Below are positions 16,857 to 25,778 of a stretch of DNA of 51,532 bases, in pieces (positions within the stretch are counted from its first letter, which is position 1; each line of letters starts with the position of its first letter). The DNA lies in assembly GCA_035498715.1 (NCBI GenBank), contig DATJZV010000153.1:1-51532 (forward strand), read 5' to 3'. A model generated the notes under the pieces. That model saw only the letters and a program-made list of their open reading frames with translations. It did not search any database and was not told the DNA's origin. The stretch is from DASPSR01 sp035498715. Lineage in GTDB: Bacteria > Nitrospirota > UBA9217. The position numbers and the translations under genes are program-made.

Positions 16857-18066
16857 AAAGAACTGCGGATTGTTGAATGCGGATTCTGGAATGCGGGTCG
16901 GGAAAATAATTCTTCGTGCTGTTAGTGTTGTTTCGCTTCTGGCCTCTTTTGCTGTGACGGTATCAGCTCAGGAACATGCCGGACACCAGCAGGTTGCTCC
17001 TGCGCAGCCGGAGAAGAAGGCGGACCAGCCGGTGAATGCTCCTGCAAAAGAGCAAGCGGAGTCGCCCACCGTGGTCTTGAGCCCCGACAAGGTGCAACTG
17101 ATCGGCGTGAGGACTACCCTGGCCGAAATTCGATCCGTTGACCGGCAGGTGAGGACTGTGGGCAGGATCGAGCCGGATGAAACGAAGCTTGCCTTCGTGA
17201 ATACGAAGATCGGCGGGTGGGTGAAGAAGCTTTACGTGAGCTACACTGGGGACCGCGTCGAGAAGAGCCAGCCCTTGCTTTCGATCTACAGCCCCGAGCT
17301 CGTGACTGCCCAGGAAGAGTACCTGCTAGCGCTCAGGGCCGCACTGCCGACCCATAACCACGCCGATCAAAGTCTCGAAGAGGTTGAGGCCTCCGGGAAG
17401 GATCTCCTGGAGTCGGCAAAGCGCAGGCTTCTCCTCTGGGACATCACGCCGGAACAGATCGTGGAACTGGAAAAAACCGGCAAGCCCCAGACGGACATGG
17501 TCATCCAGGCCCCTCTGAGCGGTATCGTGCTCGACAAAATGGTGCTCGAAGGGTCCTACATCACGCCGGGCATGAATCTCTACAAGATCGCGGACCTCAC
17601 GGACGTCTGGGTCATGGCCGATGTTTATGAATACGAAGTGCCGATCGTGAGAGTGGGCCAGGGAGCCCGGGTCACGCTGCCATACTATTCCGGCGAGGCC
17701 CTGGCTGCGAGAGTGGACTACATCTACCCCGTGCTCGACCCGGTGTCGCGGACCGTCAAGGTGCGGCTCACGATGCATAACCCCGGCCTGGCGCTCAAGC
17801 CCGACATGTTCTGTAATGTGGAGATCATGGCCTCCTCGGGTCCGAAGCTCGTGGTCCCCACCTCGGCCGTGCTCTTCTCCGGTCCACGCCAGATCGTTTA
17901 CATCGAGAAAAAACCCGGCGTATACGAGATGCGCCAGGTGACACTGGGGCTCCGGGGTGAGGATTACGTTGAGGTGATCAAGGGTATCAGAAAAGGCGAG
18001 CGCGTGGTCACGTTGGGCAATTTCCTGATCGATTCGGAGAGTCAGTTGCGAAGCGGCGGGCAATAG
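16849..18066 (+). CDS. cusB: periplasmic adaptor of RND copper/silver efflux (CusB-like)
   Basis: A 405-residue membrane-fusion protein. It starts at ATG 16849 inside the end of cusC; ATG 16891 (MRVGKIILR), at the true signal-like helix, is an alternative, and the odd first 14 residues come from repeat-like DNA. A linker with EHAGHQQ follows. Then come the barrel-sandwich half-motifs VNTKIGGWVKKLYVSYTGD and IQAPLSGIVLDKMVLEGSYI, a helical hairpin between them, the beta-barrel (VWVMADVYEYEVP) and a membrane-proximal domain (GLRGEDYVEVIKGIRKGERV). It links the inner pump to the outer channel. The C-terminal metallochaperone domain seen in some CusB proteins is absent. Confidence 0.88.
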   Translation: MSKKNCGLLNADSGMRVGKIILRAVSVVSLLASFAVTVSAQEHAGHQQVAPAQPEKKADQPVNAPAKEQAESPTVVLSPDKVQLIGVRTTLAEIRSVDRQVRTVGRIEPDETKLAFVNTKIGGWVKKLYVSYTGDRVEKSQPLLSIYSPELVTAQEEYLLALRAALPTHNHADQSLEEVEASGKDLLESAKRRLLLWDITPEQIVELEKTGKPQTDMVIQAPLSGIVLDKMVLEGSYITPGMNLYKIADLTDVWVMADVYEYEVPIVRVGQGARVTLPYYSGEALAARVDYIYPVLDPVSRTVKVRLTMHNPGLALKPDMFCNVEIMASSGPKLVVPTSAVLFSGPRQIVYIEKKPGVYEMRQVTLGLRGEDYVEVIKGIRKGERVVTLGNFLIDSESQLRSGGQ

Positions 18067-18319
18067 TATTTTGGCTTGTGGAATGTAGATTTTAGATTTC
18101 GCGACAAAAACACGCTTCGAATGGACCTAGGGAGAACAAAAAACAGTTCTTAGTGCCGCGGATGCACACGGATAAGCATTGGTGGAGCAAAACGATAATG
18201 TCCGATTCCGTGATAGTTATCCGCGGACATCTGGGTCCTTCAGCGGTCAATCACGCGTTCTTGTTTTACACTCTGAGTCTCTTCAATCTTAGCGGTGGAA
18301 TGCTGTTTACGGATTTCTT
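18067..18319. repeat. intergenic region with a degenerate inverted dispersed repeat
   Basis: No gene is seen in these 253 bases. A left arm around 18157-18174 (GCGGATGCACACGGATAAG) and a right arm around 18213-18232 are imperfect inverted copies sharing GATG..C.CGGATAA. The pattern resembles the GCAGATGAACGCAGATAA-type repeats scattered in many environmental genomes. A related trace is at 23970-24060. Confidence 0.4.
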
Positions 18320-21300
18320 ATGCTAGCAAAAATTATCGAATTCTCAGCTCGGAACAAATTTTTGGTCTTCCTGGCCGTGGCGTTTCTTACGATCTGGGGC
18401 ATCTGGGCGGTATATCATACGCCGCTTGACGCGATCCCGGACCTGTCTGACGCGCAGGTGATCATTTTCACCGAGTGGACAGGCAGGAGCCCCGATCTGG
18501 TCGAGGACCAGATCACCTATCCCATTGTCTCGACCATGCTGGCGGCACCCAAGGTGCGTGTGGTGCGCGGCAAGTCCTTCCTGGGGCTTTCCTTCGTGTA
18601 TGTGATCTTCGAGGACGGCACGGACATTTACTGGGCCAGGAGCCGGGTGCTCGAATACCTCCAGGGCGTGGCAGGAAAGCTACCTTCGGGTGTTACCCCA
18701 GTGCTTGGGCCTGACGCGACCGGCGTGGGGTGGGGCTTCCAATACTCGCTGACCGACGAGACCGGCATGCAGGACCTCTCGCAACTCCGCTCGCTCCAGG
18801 ACTGGACCCTGAAGTATGCTATCGAGTCCGTGCCCGGCGTGTCGCAGGTCGCGAGCGTCGGCGGGTTCGTGAAGCAATACCAGATCGTCATCGATCCGAA
18901 TCGGCTCCTCGCATACAACCTTTCGCTCATGAAGGTGACAGAAGCAGTACGCAGGAGCAATCGCGACGTTGAGGGAAGGGTCGTCGAGTGGTCGGGCAGG
19001 GAGTATATGGTCCGGGGCCGGGGTTATATCAAGGACAAGACGGACATAGAAAAGATCGTCGTTGGAACCGACGGCAGGGGCACGCCCGTGTTTCTGAGAA
19101 ACATCGCAGACGTGCAACTCGGTCCCGAGATCAGGCGTGGGGCCGCCGACCTCGACGGCAAGGGCGAGGCCGTGGGCGGCATCGTGGTGGTTCGGTTCGG
19201 CGAGAATGTGCTTTCTGTCATTGACCAGGTCAAGCAGAAGATCGCCGAAATAACGCCCACCCTGCCCAAAGGCGTCAAAATCGTCACCACTTACGACCGC
19301 TCCGAGCTGATCCACCGTTCCGTGGACACGCTGAAAGAAGAGATCATCAAGCTCGGCCTGGCAGTGAGCGTGGTCTGTCTTGTCTTTCTTTTTCATTTGC
19401 CCAGCGCCCTGGTGGTGATCCTGACCCTCCCGATCGCTATCCTCATCTCCTTTGTCTGCATGTATTACCTGCGGATCAGCTCGAACATCATGAGTCTGAG
19501 CGGCATTGCGATCGCCATCGGCGCCATGGTGGACGCGTCGATCATCATGGTTGAGAACGCCCACAAGAAACTCGAAGAGTGGGAGAATGCGGGTAAGGTT
19601 CACGGTTCAAGGACTGACGTCATCATTAACGCAGCGCAGGAGGTGGGTCCGTCGCTTTTCTTTTCGCTCCTCGTGATCACCGTGGGGTTCCTGCCCGTCT
19701 TTACGCTGGAGCAGCAGGCTGGCAGGCTTTTTAAGCCCCTGGCCTTTACGAAGACCTTCTCTATGCTCTTTGCGAGTTTCCTTGCCATCACGCTCACCCC
19801 GGTGCTCATGACGCTCTTCATCAAGGGGAAGATTAGGCACGAGGATGACAACCCGATCAGCCGTTTCCTGATCAGGCTCTACCACCCCGTGGCCGGATGT
19901 TCACTCCACTGGCGGAAAGCGGTTATCCTCGCTGCTATCGTGGTTGTGATTGTTACAATCTTTCCCTTTTTCGAGCTGGGTTCGGAGTTTATGCCGCCAC
20001 TCTACGAAGGCACGCTCCTGTTCATGCCCTCGGCCCTTCCCGGAGCCTCGATCTCCACCATGTCAAGCATACTCCAGGCCGAGGACCGCATCATGAAGCA
20101 GTTCCCTGAAGTGGAGAGCGTCTTCGGCAAGGCGGGCAGGGCCGAGACCGCTACAGACCCGGCACCCCTTGAAATGATCGAGACGAACGTGACCCTAAAG
20201 CCCATGAGCGAGTGGCGGCCCCAGTTCAAGAAGTGGGAGGATCTCCGGGACGAGCTGGACACGGCGCTCACCATCCCCGGAGTAGCCAACACCTGGACCA
20301 TGCCGATCATCGGCAGGATCGACATGCTTTCGACGGGCATTAAGACGCCGTTGGGCCTCAAGATATTCGGGCCCCGTTTGGACGAGATCGAGCGGATCGG
20401 TTTGGACGTGGAGAAGACGCTCAAGGATGAGACCGGCACGCGGATGGCCTATGCGGAGCGGGCGAACACGGGATACTTCCTCGACTTCGACCTGAATCGC
20501 AGTGAGATCAGCCGCTACGGCCTCCAGATCGAAGATGTGCAAGAAGTGATCGAGTCGGCTATCGGCGGCATGAACCTGACCACCACCGTAGAAGGCCGCG
20601 AACGCTATCCCGTAAATATCCGCTACGGTAGGGAACTCAGGGACGACATTGAGAAACTGAAGCGGGTGCTGGTGCCCGTTCAAAATGCGGAAATGAAGAG
20701 CGGTTCCGGATCGCAATTGGCCCACGTTCCGCTGGGACAGCTTGCCGACATCCGCGTGGTGCGCGGGCCGGGGATGGTACAGAGCGAGGGCGGAAGGCTC
20801 ACGGCGAGCGTGACCCTCAACATCGAAGGGAGCGACTTCGGCGGCTACGTGAAGCGGGCCCAGAAGGCGCTTGCCGAAAAGGTTAAGGTACCGGTAGGCT
20901 ACCGGATCCAGTGGTCCGGCCAATATGAGTACATGGAAGAGGTGAAGGCCAAGCTCCTGTACGTCATCCCGCTCACACTGCTCATCATCATCGTTCTCAT
21001 ATATTTAAACACTGCATCGTGGATCAAGACCGCCATCGTGCTGCTCGCTGTCCCGTTCTCGCTCGTGGGCACGGTATGGCTCCTCTATTTCCTTGGCTAC
21101 CACATGAGCACCGCGGTCTGGGTCGGCGTGATTGCCCTGGCCGGGCTCGACGCCGAGACGGGCATCGTGATGCTGCTCTACCTCGACCTCTCCTACAACC
21201 GCTGGCACCAGGAGGGTAGGATCAACACCCTCAAGGACATCGAAGACTCGGTCATGGAGGGGGCTGTAAAGAGGATCCGGCCGAAAATCATGACCGTGTC

Positions 21301-21481
21301 GGTCATTCTAGCGGGCCTCGTGCCGATCATGTTCTCCACAGGCACGGGAGCGGATGTAATGAAGCGCATTGCTGCGCCCATGGTCGGTGGTGTGGTCACC
21401 TCGACCATTCTCGAACTCATCATCTATCCGGCTATTTATGTGATCTGGAAAGAACGTGAATTGAGAAGATCGCAAGTCTGA
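18320..21481 (+). CDS. cusA: RND copper/silver efflux pump inner-membrane subunit CusA
   Basis: A 1053-residue proton-driven transporter. The N-terminus has TM1 and the porter motif DLSDAQVIIFTEW; the RND TM4 signature GAMVDASIIMVENAHKK is present and the C-terminal TM10 reads IALAGLDAETGIVMLLY. The three methionines that bind Cu(I)/Ag(I) in E. coli CusA are conserved at near-identical positions: M569 in FMPSALPG, M619 in PLEMIET and M669 in RIDMLSTG. This separates it from CzcA-type divalent-metal pumps. It exports periplasmic copper or silver with CusB and CusC. The 253-base gap from cusB is unusual for this operon type. Confidence 0.93.
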   Translation: MLAKIIEFSARNKFLVFLAVAFLTIWGIWAVYHTPLDAIPDLSDAQVIIFTEWTGRSPDLVEDQITYPIVSTMLAAPKVRVVRGKSFLGLSFVYVIFEDGTDIYWARSRVLEYLQGVAGKLPSGVTPVLGPDATGVGWGFQYSLTDETGMQDLSQLRSLQDWTLKYAIESVPGVSQVASVGGFVKQYQIVIDPNRLLAYNLSLMKVTEAVRRSNRDVEGRVVEWSGREYMVRGRGYIKDKTDIEKIVVGTDGRGTPVFLRNIADVQLGPEIRRGAADLDGKGEAVGGIVVVRFGENVLSVIDQVKQKIAEITPTLPKGVKIVTTYDRSELIHRSVDTLKEEIIKLGLAVSVVCLVFLFHLPSALVVILTLPIAILISFVCMYYLRISSNIMSLSGIAIAIGAMVDASIIMVENAHKKLEEWENAGKVHGSRTDVIINAAQEVGPSLFFSLLVITVGFLPVFTLEQQAGRLFKPLAFTKTFSMLFASFLAITLTPVLMTLFIKGKIRHEDDNPISRFLIRLYHPVAGCSLHWRKAVILAAIVVVIVTIFPFFELGSEFMPPLYEGTLLFMPSALPGASISTMSSILQAEDRIMKQFPEVESVFGKAGRAETATDPAPLEMIETNVTLKPMSEWRPQFKKWEDLRDELDTALTIPGVANTWTMPIIGRIDMLSTGIKTPLGLKIFGPRLDEIERIGLDVEKTLKDETGTRMAYAERANTGYFLDFDLNRSEISRYGLQIEDVQEVIESAIGGMNLTTTVEGRERYPVNIRYGRELRDDIEKLKRVLVPVQNAEMKSGSGSQLAHVPLGQLADIRVVRGPGMVQSEGGRLTASVTLNIEGSDFGGYVKRAQKALAEKVKVPVGYRIQWSGQYEYMEEVKAKLLYVIPLTLLIIIVLIYLNTASWIKTAIVLLAVPFSLVGTVWLLYFLGYHMSTAVWVGVIALAGLDAETGIVMLLYLDLSYNRWHQEGRINTLKDIEDSVMEGAVKRIRPKIMTVSVILAGLVPIMFSTGTGADVMKRIAAPMVGGVVTSTILELIIYPAIYVIWKERELRRSQV

Positions 21482-21494
21482 TGCGCGGTCCCCT

Positions 21495-21554
21495 ATGCCG
21501 GATCTGAGGTGAGGAATCTCCTTTATCGGGCATTTGACATCCCGTATCCGGCAT
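21495..21554. terminator. structured convergent intergenic inverted repeat
   Basis: ATGCCGGAT (21495-21503) and ATCCGGCAT (21546-21554) form a perfect 9-bp inverted repeat that encloses smaller arms (GAGG..CTCC and CGGG..CCCG). It lies between cusA (plus) and the HTH gene (minus), where a bidirectional terminator would sit. There is no T-run, so a REP-like structure is also possible. Confidence 0.4.
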
Positions 21555-21600
21555 CGATCATTTCGGTTATCCCATGGCTGTGTCGGAGTGCATGAGGTGG

Positions 21601-21776
21601 TCGCTGGTCATCCGGTCAGGATCATACCTGAGGTTTTTTGCGGAGAGAATAAGGAAACCCTGTTGCCGCGTCGTATCGCTTAAGATAGTCGCTGCTCATT
21701 CGGTCAGGATCATACCCAAGGGCCTTTGCATAGAGCATGAGAAAGCCCCTGATATAAGCCCTTGCCGGGAGTTTCT
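21601..21776. repeat. 88-bp tandem duplication at the 3' end of the J-like/HTH gene
   Basis: Bases 21689-21776 (inside the gene) and 21601-21688 are diverged direct copies; GGTCAGGATCATACC occurs in both, exactly 88 bases apart. On the minus strand the gene copy encodes GFLMLYAKALGYDPDRMSSD. The second copy in the matching phase would read GFLILSAKNLRYDPDRMTSD. Since 88 is not a multiple of three, the actual protein enters the second copy out of phase and ends after 12 codons. Confidence 0.75.
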
Positions 21777-22326
21777 TGAAGTTCTCCTCTTCAATAAGCT
21801 CCAGGTAGCGCACGCTCACCTTGGTCATTTCGGCAATATTCCGTACGCTCAGCCCCGCCTGTTCTCGCAGAAGCTTGATGACGGGGCCGGTAAATTCCGC
21901 TATGAAGGGAGAAACAGGAGAGACCCCTTCCTGGTCAGGCCGGGGGGCAGCCAGCGGCATCGCATGGGAGCTGCTAACTGAATACTGGTTTTCCTGGTAT
22001 GCAGGGGACGACGCCTCGATTGGTCGCGGCTGAAATCTGGGGGCAGGCGATGGCGGAGATGGGGTCTCCGGCAATTCATTCCGGCTCCTCAGCATGGCAT
22101 CGTACTTTTTCCGGTTGTCCTCGTACACGAGGGTGCGGTATGCCTCTTCAATCCTCTGGTGTATCGCTGCGGTCTCTTCCGAAGTGAAGAGCGAGTAGAG
22201 AGCGATGGAGTTCGGATCGTAAACCCGCCGGATCCGCTCATAGGCCTTATGGATTTCCTGGGAGGTCGCCTGCGGGCTTATCTCCAGCAGTTCATAAAAG
22301 TTCAGATCCTCTATTTTTTTGATCAT
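21622..22326 (-). CDS. J-like domain fused to RodZ-type helix-turn-helix
   Basis: A 234-residue protein. Residues 7-75 resemble a DnaJ J-domain (NFYELLEISPQATSQEIHKAYERIRR ends at residue 34, and later AYRTLVYEDNRKKYD), but the HPD tripeptide needed to stimulate DnaK is replaced by YDP, so chaperone activity is doubtful. A Pro/Ser-rich linker spans about 85-145. Residues 150-215 form an HTH_25 domain as in RodZ: LLREQAGLSVRNIAEMTKVSVRYLELIEEENFKKLPARAYIRG (22326-relative, split here by position). No transmembrane helix follows. The last 12 residues come from a frame-shifted tandem duplication. It is the last gene of the minus-strand scp/minD operon, 11 bases after the MinD-like gene. Role likely in polar or chromosome organisation; this is inference. 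Confidence 0.75.
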   Translation of the reverse strand: MIKKIEDLNFYELLEISPQATSQEIHKAYERIRRVYDPNSIALYSLFTSEETAAIHQRIEEAYRTLVYEDNRKKYDAMLRSRNELPETPSPPSPAPRFQPRPIEASSPAYQENQYSVSSSHAMPLAAPRPDQEGVSPVSPFIAEFTGPVIKLLREQAGLSVRNIAEMTKVSVRYLELIEEENFKKLPARAYIRGFLMLYAKALGYDPDRMSSDYLKRYDAATGFPYSLRKKPQV

Positions 22327-22337
22327 AGTTCCACCGC

Positions 22338-23282
22338 CTAATAGAGCATGCTAAGCGTGAACTGCTCTTTCCTGAGCAGGTTATTGACGATCCGTTCGAT
22401 GCATCGAGACGGCCGCGAGTAGGGGTATTCAATCGTAAGCGGCCGCTTGCTCCGGATGGACTGCCACACGCAGTCGTCGTATTCCACGTAACCGAGATAT
22501 TCGAGGTTAATGCCGAAATACTTCTGGCATGCACTCTTCATTGAAAACCCGATCTGGATGTCGTTCTTGGTTCTCACTTGGTTCACGATCAGTTTTGGTC
22601 TGAATTTGAGCACCTCGAGCTCGAGGATTTCTCCCACTTCTTTCTCCATTTGCTTCACACGCTCGATGAGGTCAAAGGGCGTACGGACGCCCATGGCATT
22701 CTTCTGGTCCATGGCCGCATCGATGAGGTCCTTGATCCCCTGATGGGTCACGACCTTCTTGAACCGTCGATAGAAGGCGCTCTTAATGAACCGATAGGCG
22801 TTCTCGATGGCCGTGGGCTCGGGCAGCACCACGAGGATCCCGTGGTCGGAGAACAGGAAGAAGTCGATGATATTGAACGAGGTCCCCGCGCCGAGGTCGA
22901 GCAAGATGAAGTCCGCGTCCAGGGTCTCTAGGTGCCTGAGCAGACGCGTTTTCTGGGCGAAATTGGGATTGGCCGCATCGAGGAAATCTTGCGCCCCACT
23001 AATAAGGCTCAGGTTCGGGATGTCCGTCTTGATGATTACATCCTGAATGTTCTCCGTGTGTCGGTTCAGAAAATCGGAGAGCGTTGTCTCTGGAACGCCG
23101 ATACCGAGGGTGGTGTGGAGATTCGCACCGCCGAGGTCGGCATCCACTAGGAGGACCTTTTGCTTGAGGCGCGCGAGACAGATGCCGATGTTGCCGGTGA
23201 TCAGGCTTTTACCGATCCCGCCCTTGCCACCGCCGATGGCCCAGATTTCTTTCTTGCGCAGAGCATCCTGGAGTTCTATCAT
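22338..23282 (-). CDS. MinD/ParA-like P-loop ATPase
   Basis: A 314-residue Walker ATPase. The deviant Walker A is GGGKGGIGKS at residues 17-26, with the signature lysine of the MinD/ParA class; switch I is LLVDADLGGANLHTTLG and Walker B is FILLDLGAGTS. Length and the FLNRHTENIQDVI segment fit the FlhG/MinD-like group, but the MinD C-terminal amphipathic membrane helix is not obvious. Its start overlaps the scpB stop by four bases (ATGA), so expression is coupled to scpB. Probable role: ATP-dependent positioning of a cellular structure with the downstream HTH protein. Confidence 0.88.
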   Translation of the reverse strand: MIELQDALRKKEIWAIGGGKGGIGKSLITGNIGICLARLKQKVLLVDADLGGANLHTTLGIGVPETTLSDFLNRHTENIQDVIIKTDIPNLSLISGAQDFLDAANPNFAQKTRLLRHLETLDADFILLDLGAGTSFNIIDFFLFSDHGILVVLPEPTAIENAYRFIKSAFYRRFKKVVTHQGIKDLIDAAMDQKNAMGVRTPFDLIERVKQMEKEVGEILELEVLKFRPKLIVNQVRTKNDIQIGFSMKSACQKYFGINLEYLGYVEYDDCVWQSIRSKRPLTIEYPYSRPSRCIERIVNNLLRKEQFTLSMLY

Positions 23283-23935
23283 TCTGTAACGTTCTCCTCG
23301 GTCGTGGCAGCAGTCACCGGTTCAGCTTCAGCCATTGCGGAAGTCGGCTCATCCGAAGGGACCGTATCCGCGCCTGCAACGGGAATCTCTTCCATTACCT
23401 CTTCACCGGCCTCGAGCTCCTGGAATTCCTTTAGCGTCGGCAGGGCTGAGAGGTCCTTCAGCCCGAAGTACTGGAGGAACTCGAGGGTGGTGCCGTACAT
23501 CATGGGTTTGCCAGGCACATCCTTCTTGCCTACGATCTTGACGAGCCGGCGCTCCATGAGGTTCCGCATAATGCCGCCTATATTCACGCCGCGGATCGCT
23601 TCTACTTCCATACGGGTGATGGGTTGCTTATAGGCCACGATGGCAAGCGTCTCGAGAGCTGGCTTCGAGAGCTTGGCCGAGACCTTGACGGACTTGAACT
23701 TCCGTATCCAGGAGACGTTCTCCGGCCTCGTCGCGAGCTGGTACCCGCCGGCCACTTCAGCCAGCATGATGCCAGCGCCACGTTCATCGTACTCATGACT
23801 CAGTGCCAGTATCTGCGCGTGGATCTGTTCCGGTTGTGTTTCCTCGAAGATCCCTTTGAGTCTGTCTAGGGACAGGGGATTATTCGAGACGAAGAGCAGC
23901 GCCTCGATTGCAGACTTCAATTGATGGTCTTCCAA
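23279..23935 (-). CDS. scpB: segregation and condensation protein B
   Basis: A 218-residue kleisin-associated winged-helix protein. Characteristic segments are IEALLFVSNNPLSLDRL near the N-terminus, LATRPENVSWIRKF, and LSKPALETLAIVAYKQPITRMEVEAIRGVN, the ScpB signature. The C-terminal 40 residues are acidic and Ala-rich and probably disordered. ScpB dimers cap ScpA in the SMC condensin complex that compacts chromosomes. scpA lies upstream in the same operon but is separated from it by a HEAT-repeat gene. Confidence 0.93.
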   Translation of the reverse strand: MEDHQLKSAIEALLFVSNNPLSLDRLKGIFEETQPEQIHAQILALSHEYDERGAGIMLAEVAGGYQLATRPENVSWIRKFKSVKVSAKLSKPALETLAIVAYKQPITRMEVEAIRGVNIGGIMRNLMERRLVKIVGKKDVPGKPMMYGTTLEFLQYFGLKDLSALPTLKEFQELEAGEEVMEEIPVAGADTVPSDEPTSAMAEAEPVTAATTEENVTE

Positions 23936-24069
23936 AGATTAATACCTCACAAAAAGTCAAAGGTAAATTGGATGCAGATGAACGCAGTAAGATTGGCCCC
24001 TAAACACTGATGCGATATCTTTGCTCTCTATGCGTGTCTTCGAATATCTGCGTCCCATGGCTCTTGCCT
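23936..24069. repeat. spacer with remnant of a dispersed GATGAACGCAG-type repeat
   Basis: The spacer between scpB and the HEAT gene holds GATGCAGATGAACGCAGTAAG (23971-23991, shown here as a motif) and, 50 bases on, ATATCTGCGTCCC in opposite orientation. The arms are degenerate but match the pattern at 18155-18236. Confidence 0.3.
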
Positions 24070-24918
24070 TTACATCGCCGAAGGGTCCCCGAGCCTTCCG
24101 AGGGCCACCTTGGCGTTCATCTTAACATCGATATCCGTCGTTGTTTCAAGAATCTTCTGGATCTTCGGGACAGCATCCTTAACGATTTCCGGGTTCGAAC
24201 TGCCGATGTTTCCGAGTGCCGCGACGGCGTTCTTGACTGCGTTTGGATGACCGCTGTCCAAGTACTGCATCAACCGGGGAACCAGGTTCGCCACTTCCTG
24301 CGGATAATGGAGGCCGATGGCGCCGAGGGCGAAGAGCACCCCGCCGCAGGTAGCTTCCTTTGAAAACTCAAGGACCTCAACAAGCTTGGGCAGGATGCCA
24401 CGGATTAGCTCGGGCGCGTTGATGCCGACCTTGCCCAGAGCGTGCGCAGCGGCCTCTCGCTCGTCGTCATCTCCCTGCTCGAGCATCTGGATCAGGCGCG
24501 GGACAGCGTCCTTCACAAGGTCCGTATGGGCAAAGCCGATGTTCCCAAGGGCGTAGGCCGCCTCCTGGCGTACGAGGCTCTGCTCGTGGTTCAGGAAGGA
24601 TTTGAGCTTCGGCGCGGCTTTCGCTGCAGAGTCTTTGAAGCTGAAGCCGAGATTGCCAACGGCGTTCGCAGCGTCGATCTTGATGAACATATCAGGGTCG
24701 TCCAGAAGCGCGATAAGCGTCGGAAGGTGCGGTCTCGTGTCATTCGGATAGTCGAAGCCAACGCGTGACAGGAGGGCGAGCACGCCTGAACGCACGTCCC
24801 CGTTCTTTTCGGAAAGAAGCTTTACGAGGTCGCTGATGAGCGAGCGGTCCTCGTAGACCGCAGTCTCGACGTCTCCGAATTTTTTCGCTTCTGCAAGTTT
24901 TTTGATGTCGGGTTTCAT
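24070..24918 (-). CDS. HEAT-repeat protein
   Basis: A 282-residue soluble protein built of about six alpha-helical HEAT/PBS-lyase-like repeats of 37-39 residues, visible as recurring VRSGVLALLSRVG, KIDAANAVGNLG, RQEAAYALGNIG, REAAAHALGKVG, GGVLFALGAIG and KNAVAALGNIG. Such solenoids bind proteins. HEAT proteins are core parts of eukaryotic condensins, and some bacterial complexes use them too. The location between scpA and scpB suggests, without proof, a condensin-associated role. Spacing to scpA is 69 bases. Confidence 0.85.
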   Translation of the reverse strand: MKPDIKKLAEAKKFGDVETAVYEDRSLISDLVKLLSEKNGDVRSGVLALLSRVGFDYPNDTRPHLPTLIALLDDPDMFIKIDAANAVGNLGFSFKDSAAKAAPKLKSFLNHEQSLVRQEAAYALGNIGFAHTDLVKDAVPRLIQMLEQGDDDEREAAAHALGKVGINAPELIRGILPKLVEVLEFSKEATCGGVLFALGAIGLHYPQEVANLVPRLMQYLDSGHPNAVKNAVAALGNIGSSNPEIVKDAVPKIQKILETTTDIDVKMNAKVALGRLGDPSAM

Positions 24919-24987
24919 AAGATCAAGCTTCTCTTAGCCGCAGACGGTATGGAAACAGCTGATGAGCTTGCTGGCTTGCCAGCGGTC

Positions 24988-25746
24988 TCATCCGAACAGG
25001 TTCCCCGTGGCAGTGTCCTTGTCCTGCCGTTCCGTCACGGCCTTCATGATACGAATGGCGCCGAACTGCTCAATCTGAAACGCTTTCACCACCCGCGTCT
25101 TGATCAGTTCGAGGAGGGCCAGGAATGTGCCGATCACCTGCATCTTGCTTGTGCTCCCCTCGAAGAGGTCAGCGAACAGGATGCTGTCCGCGACCTCGAG
25201 CCTTGCCAGGATCTGCGAGATCTTTTCAGTGATCGACACGGTCTCGGTCGTGATCTCGAACTTCGCGTCCGGGACGCGCGCAATCACATCCTTGAGCGCC
25301 GAGAGGAGGTCGAACAGGTGAAAATCGAAGAGCAGAGACTCGTCGTCTGCAGGCAGCTCGGGAGCTGTGTCACCCAGCCGCGTGTACATCCGGGACCAGG
25401 TCTCTTCCTTGTCCTCGAGCGAGTTTGCAGCTTCCTTGAAGCTTTTATACTCGAGAAGCCTCCGGATAAGCTCAGCCCTCGGGTCAATGCCGTCATCCTC
25501 AGCTTCGGGGTTCTCGGGTGGTGGCAGGAGCATTTTAGACTTGATATGCGTGAGCGTCGATGCCATGACGAGGAACTCGCCCGCGATCTCCATATCGAGG
25601 CTTTTCATGATGTCAAGGTATTCGAGGTACTGCTGGGTGATGAGTGCAATGGGGATATCGTAAACGTTCAGTTCGTGCTTCTTGATGAGATGCAGAAGAA
25701 GGTCCATGGGGCCTTCGAATATCTCGAGTTTAATCTGATACGACAT
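24988..25746 (-). CDS. scpA: segregation and condensation protein A
   Basis: A 252-residue kleisin. I start at the ATG ending at 25746 (MSYQIKLEIFEGPMDLLL), which matches the family N-terminus; an in-frame ATG at 25770 would add eight residues unlike the family. Landmarks are FEGPMDLLLHLIKKHELNVYDIPIALITQQYLEYL, (split by the family into an SMC-head-binding helix pair), then FLVMASTLTHIKSKMLLP and the C-terminal winged helix VIGTFLALLELIKTRVVKAFQ. ScpA bridges the SMC heads and binds ScpB. It heads the five-gene minus-strand operon. Confidence 0.92.
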   Translation of the reverse strand: MSYQIKLEIFEGPMDLLLHLIKKHELNVYDIPIALITQQYLEYLDIMKSLDMEIAGEFLVMASTLTHIKSKMLLPPPENPEAEDDGIDPRAELIRRLLEYKSFKEAANSLEDKEETWSRMYTRLGDTAPELPADDESLLFDFHLFDLLSALKDVIARVPDAKFEITTETVSITEKISQILARLEVADSILFADLFEGSTSKMQVIGTFLALLELIKTRVVKAFQIEQFGAIRIMKAVTERQDKDTATGNLFG

Positions 25747-25778
25747 GGGTGGTTGAGCCCCTCCGCGCATGGACCGTA

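Noticed and set aside
16849..16890. Coding repeats at the CusB N-terminus as functional domain
   Set aside because: The GGATT/GAATGCGG repeats look like intergenic repeat DNA captured in the frame; the signal-like helix begins after ATG 16891.
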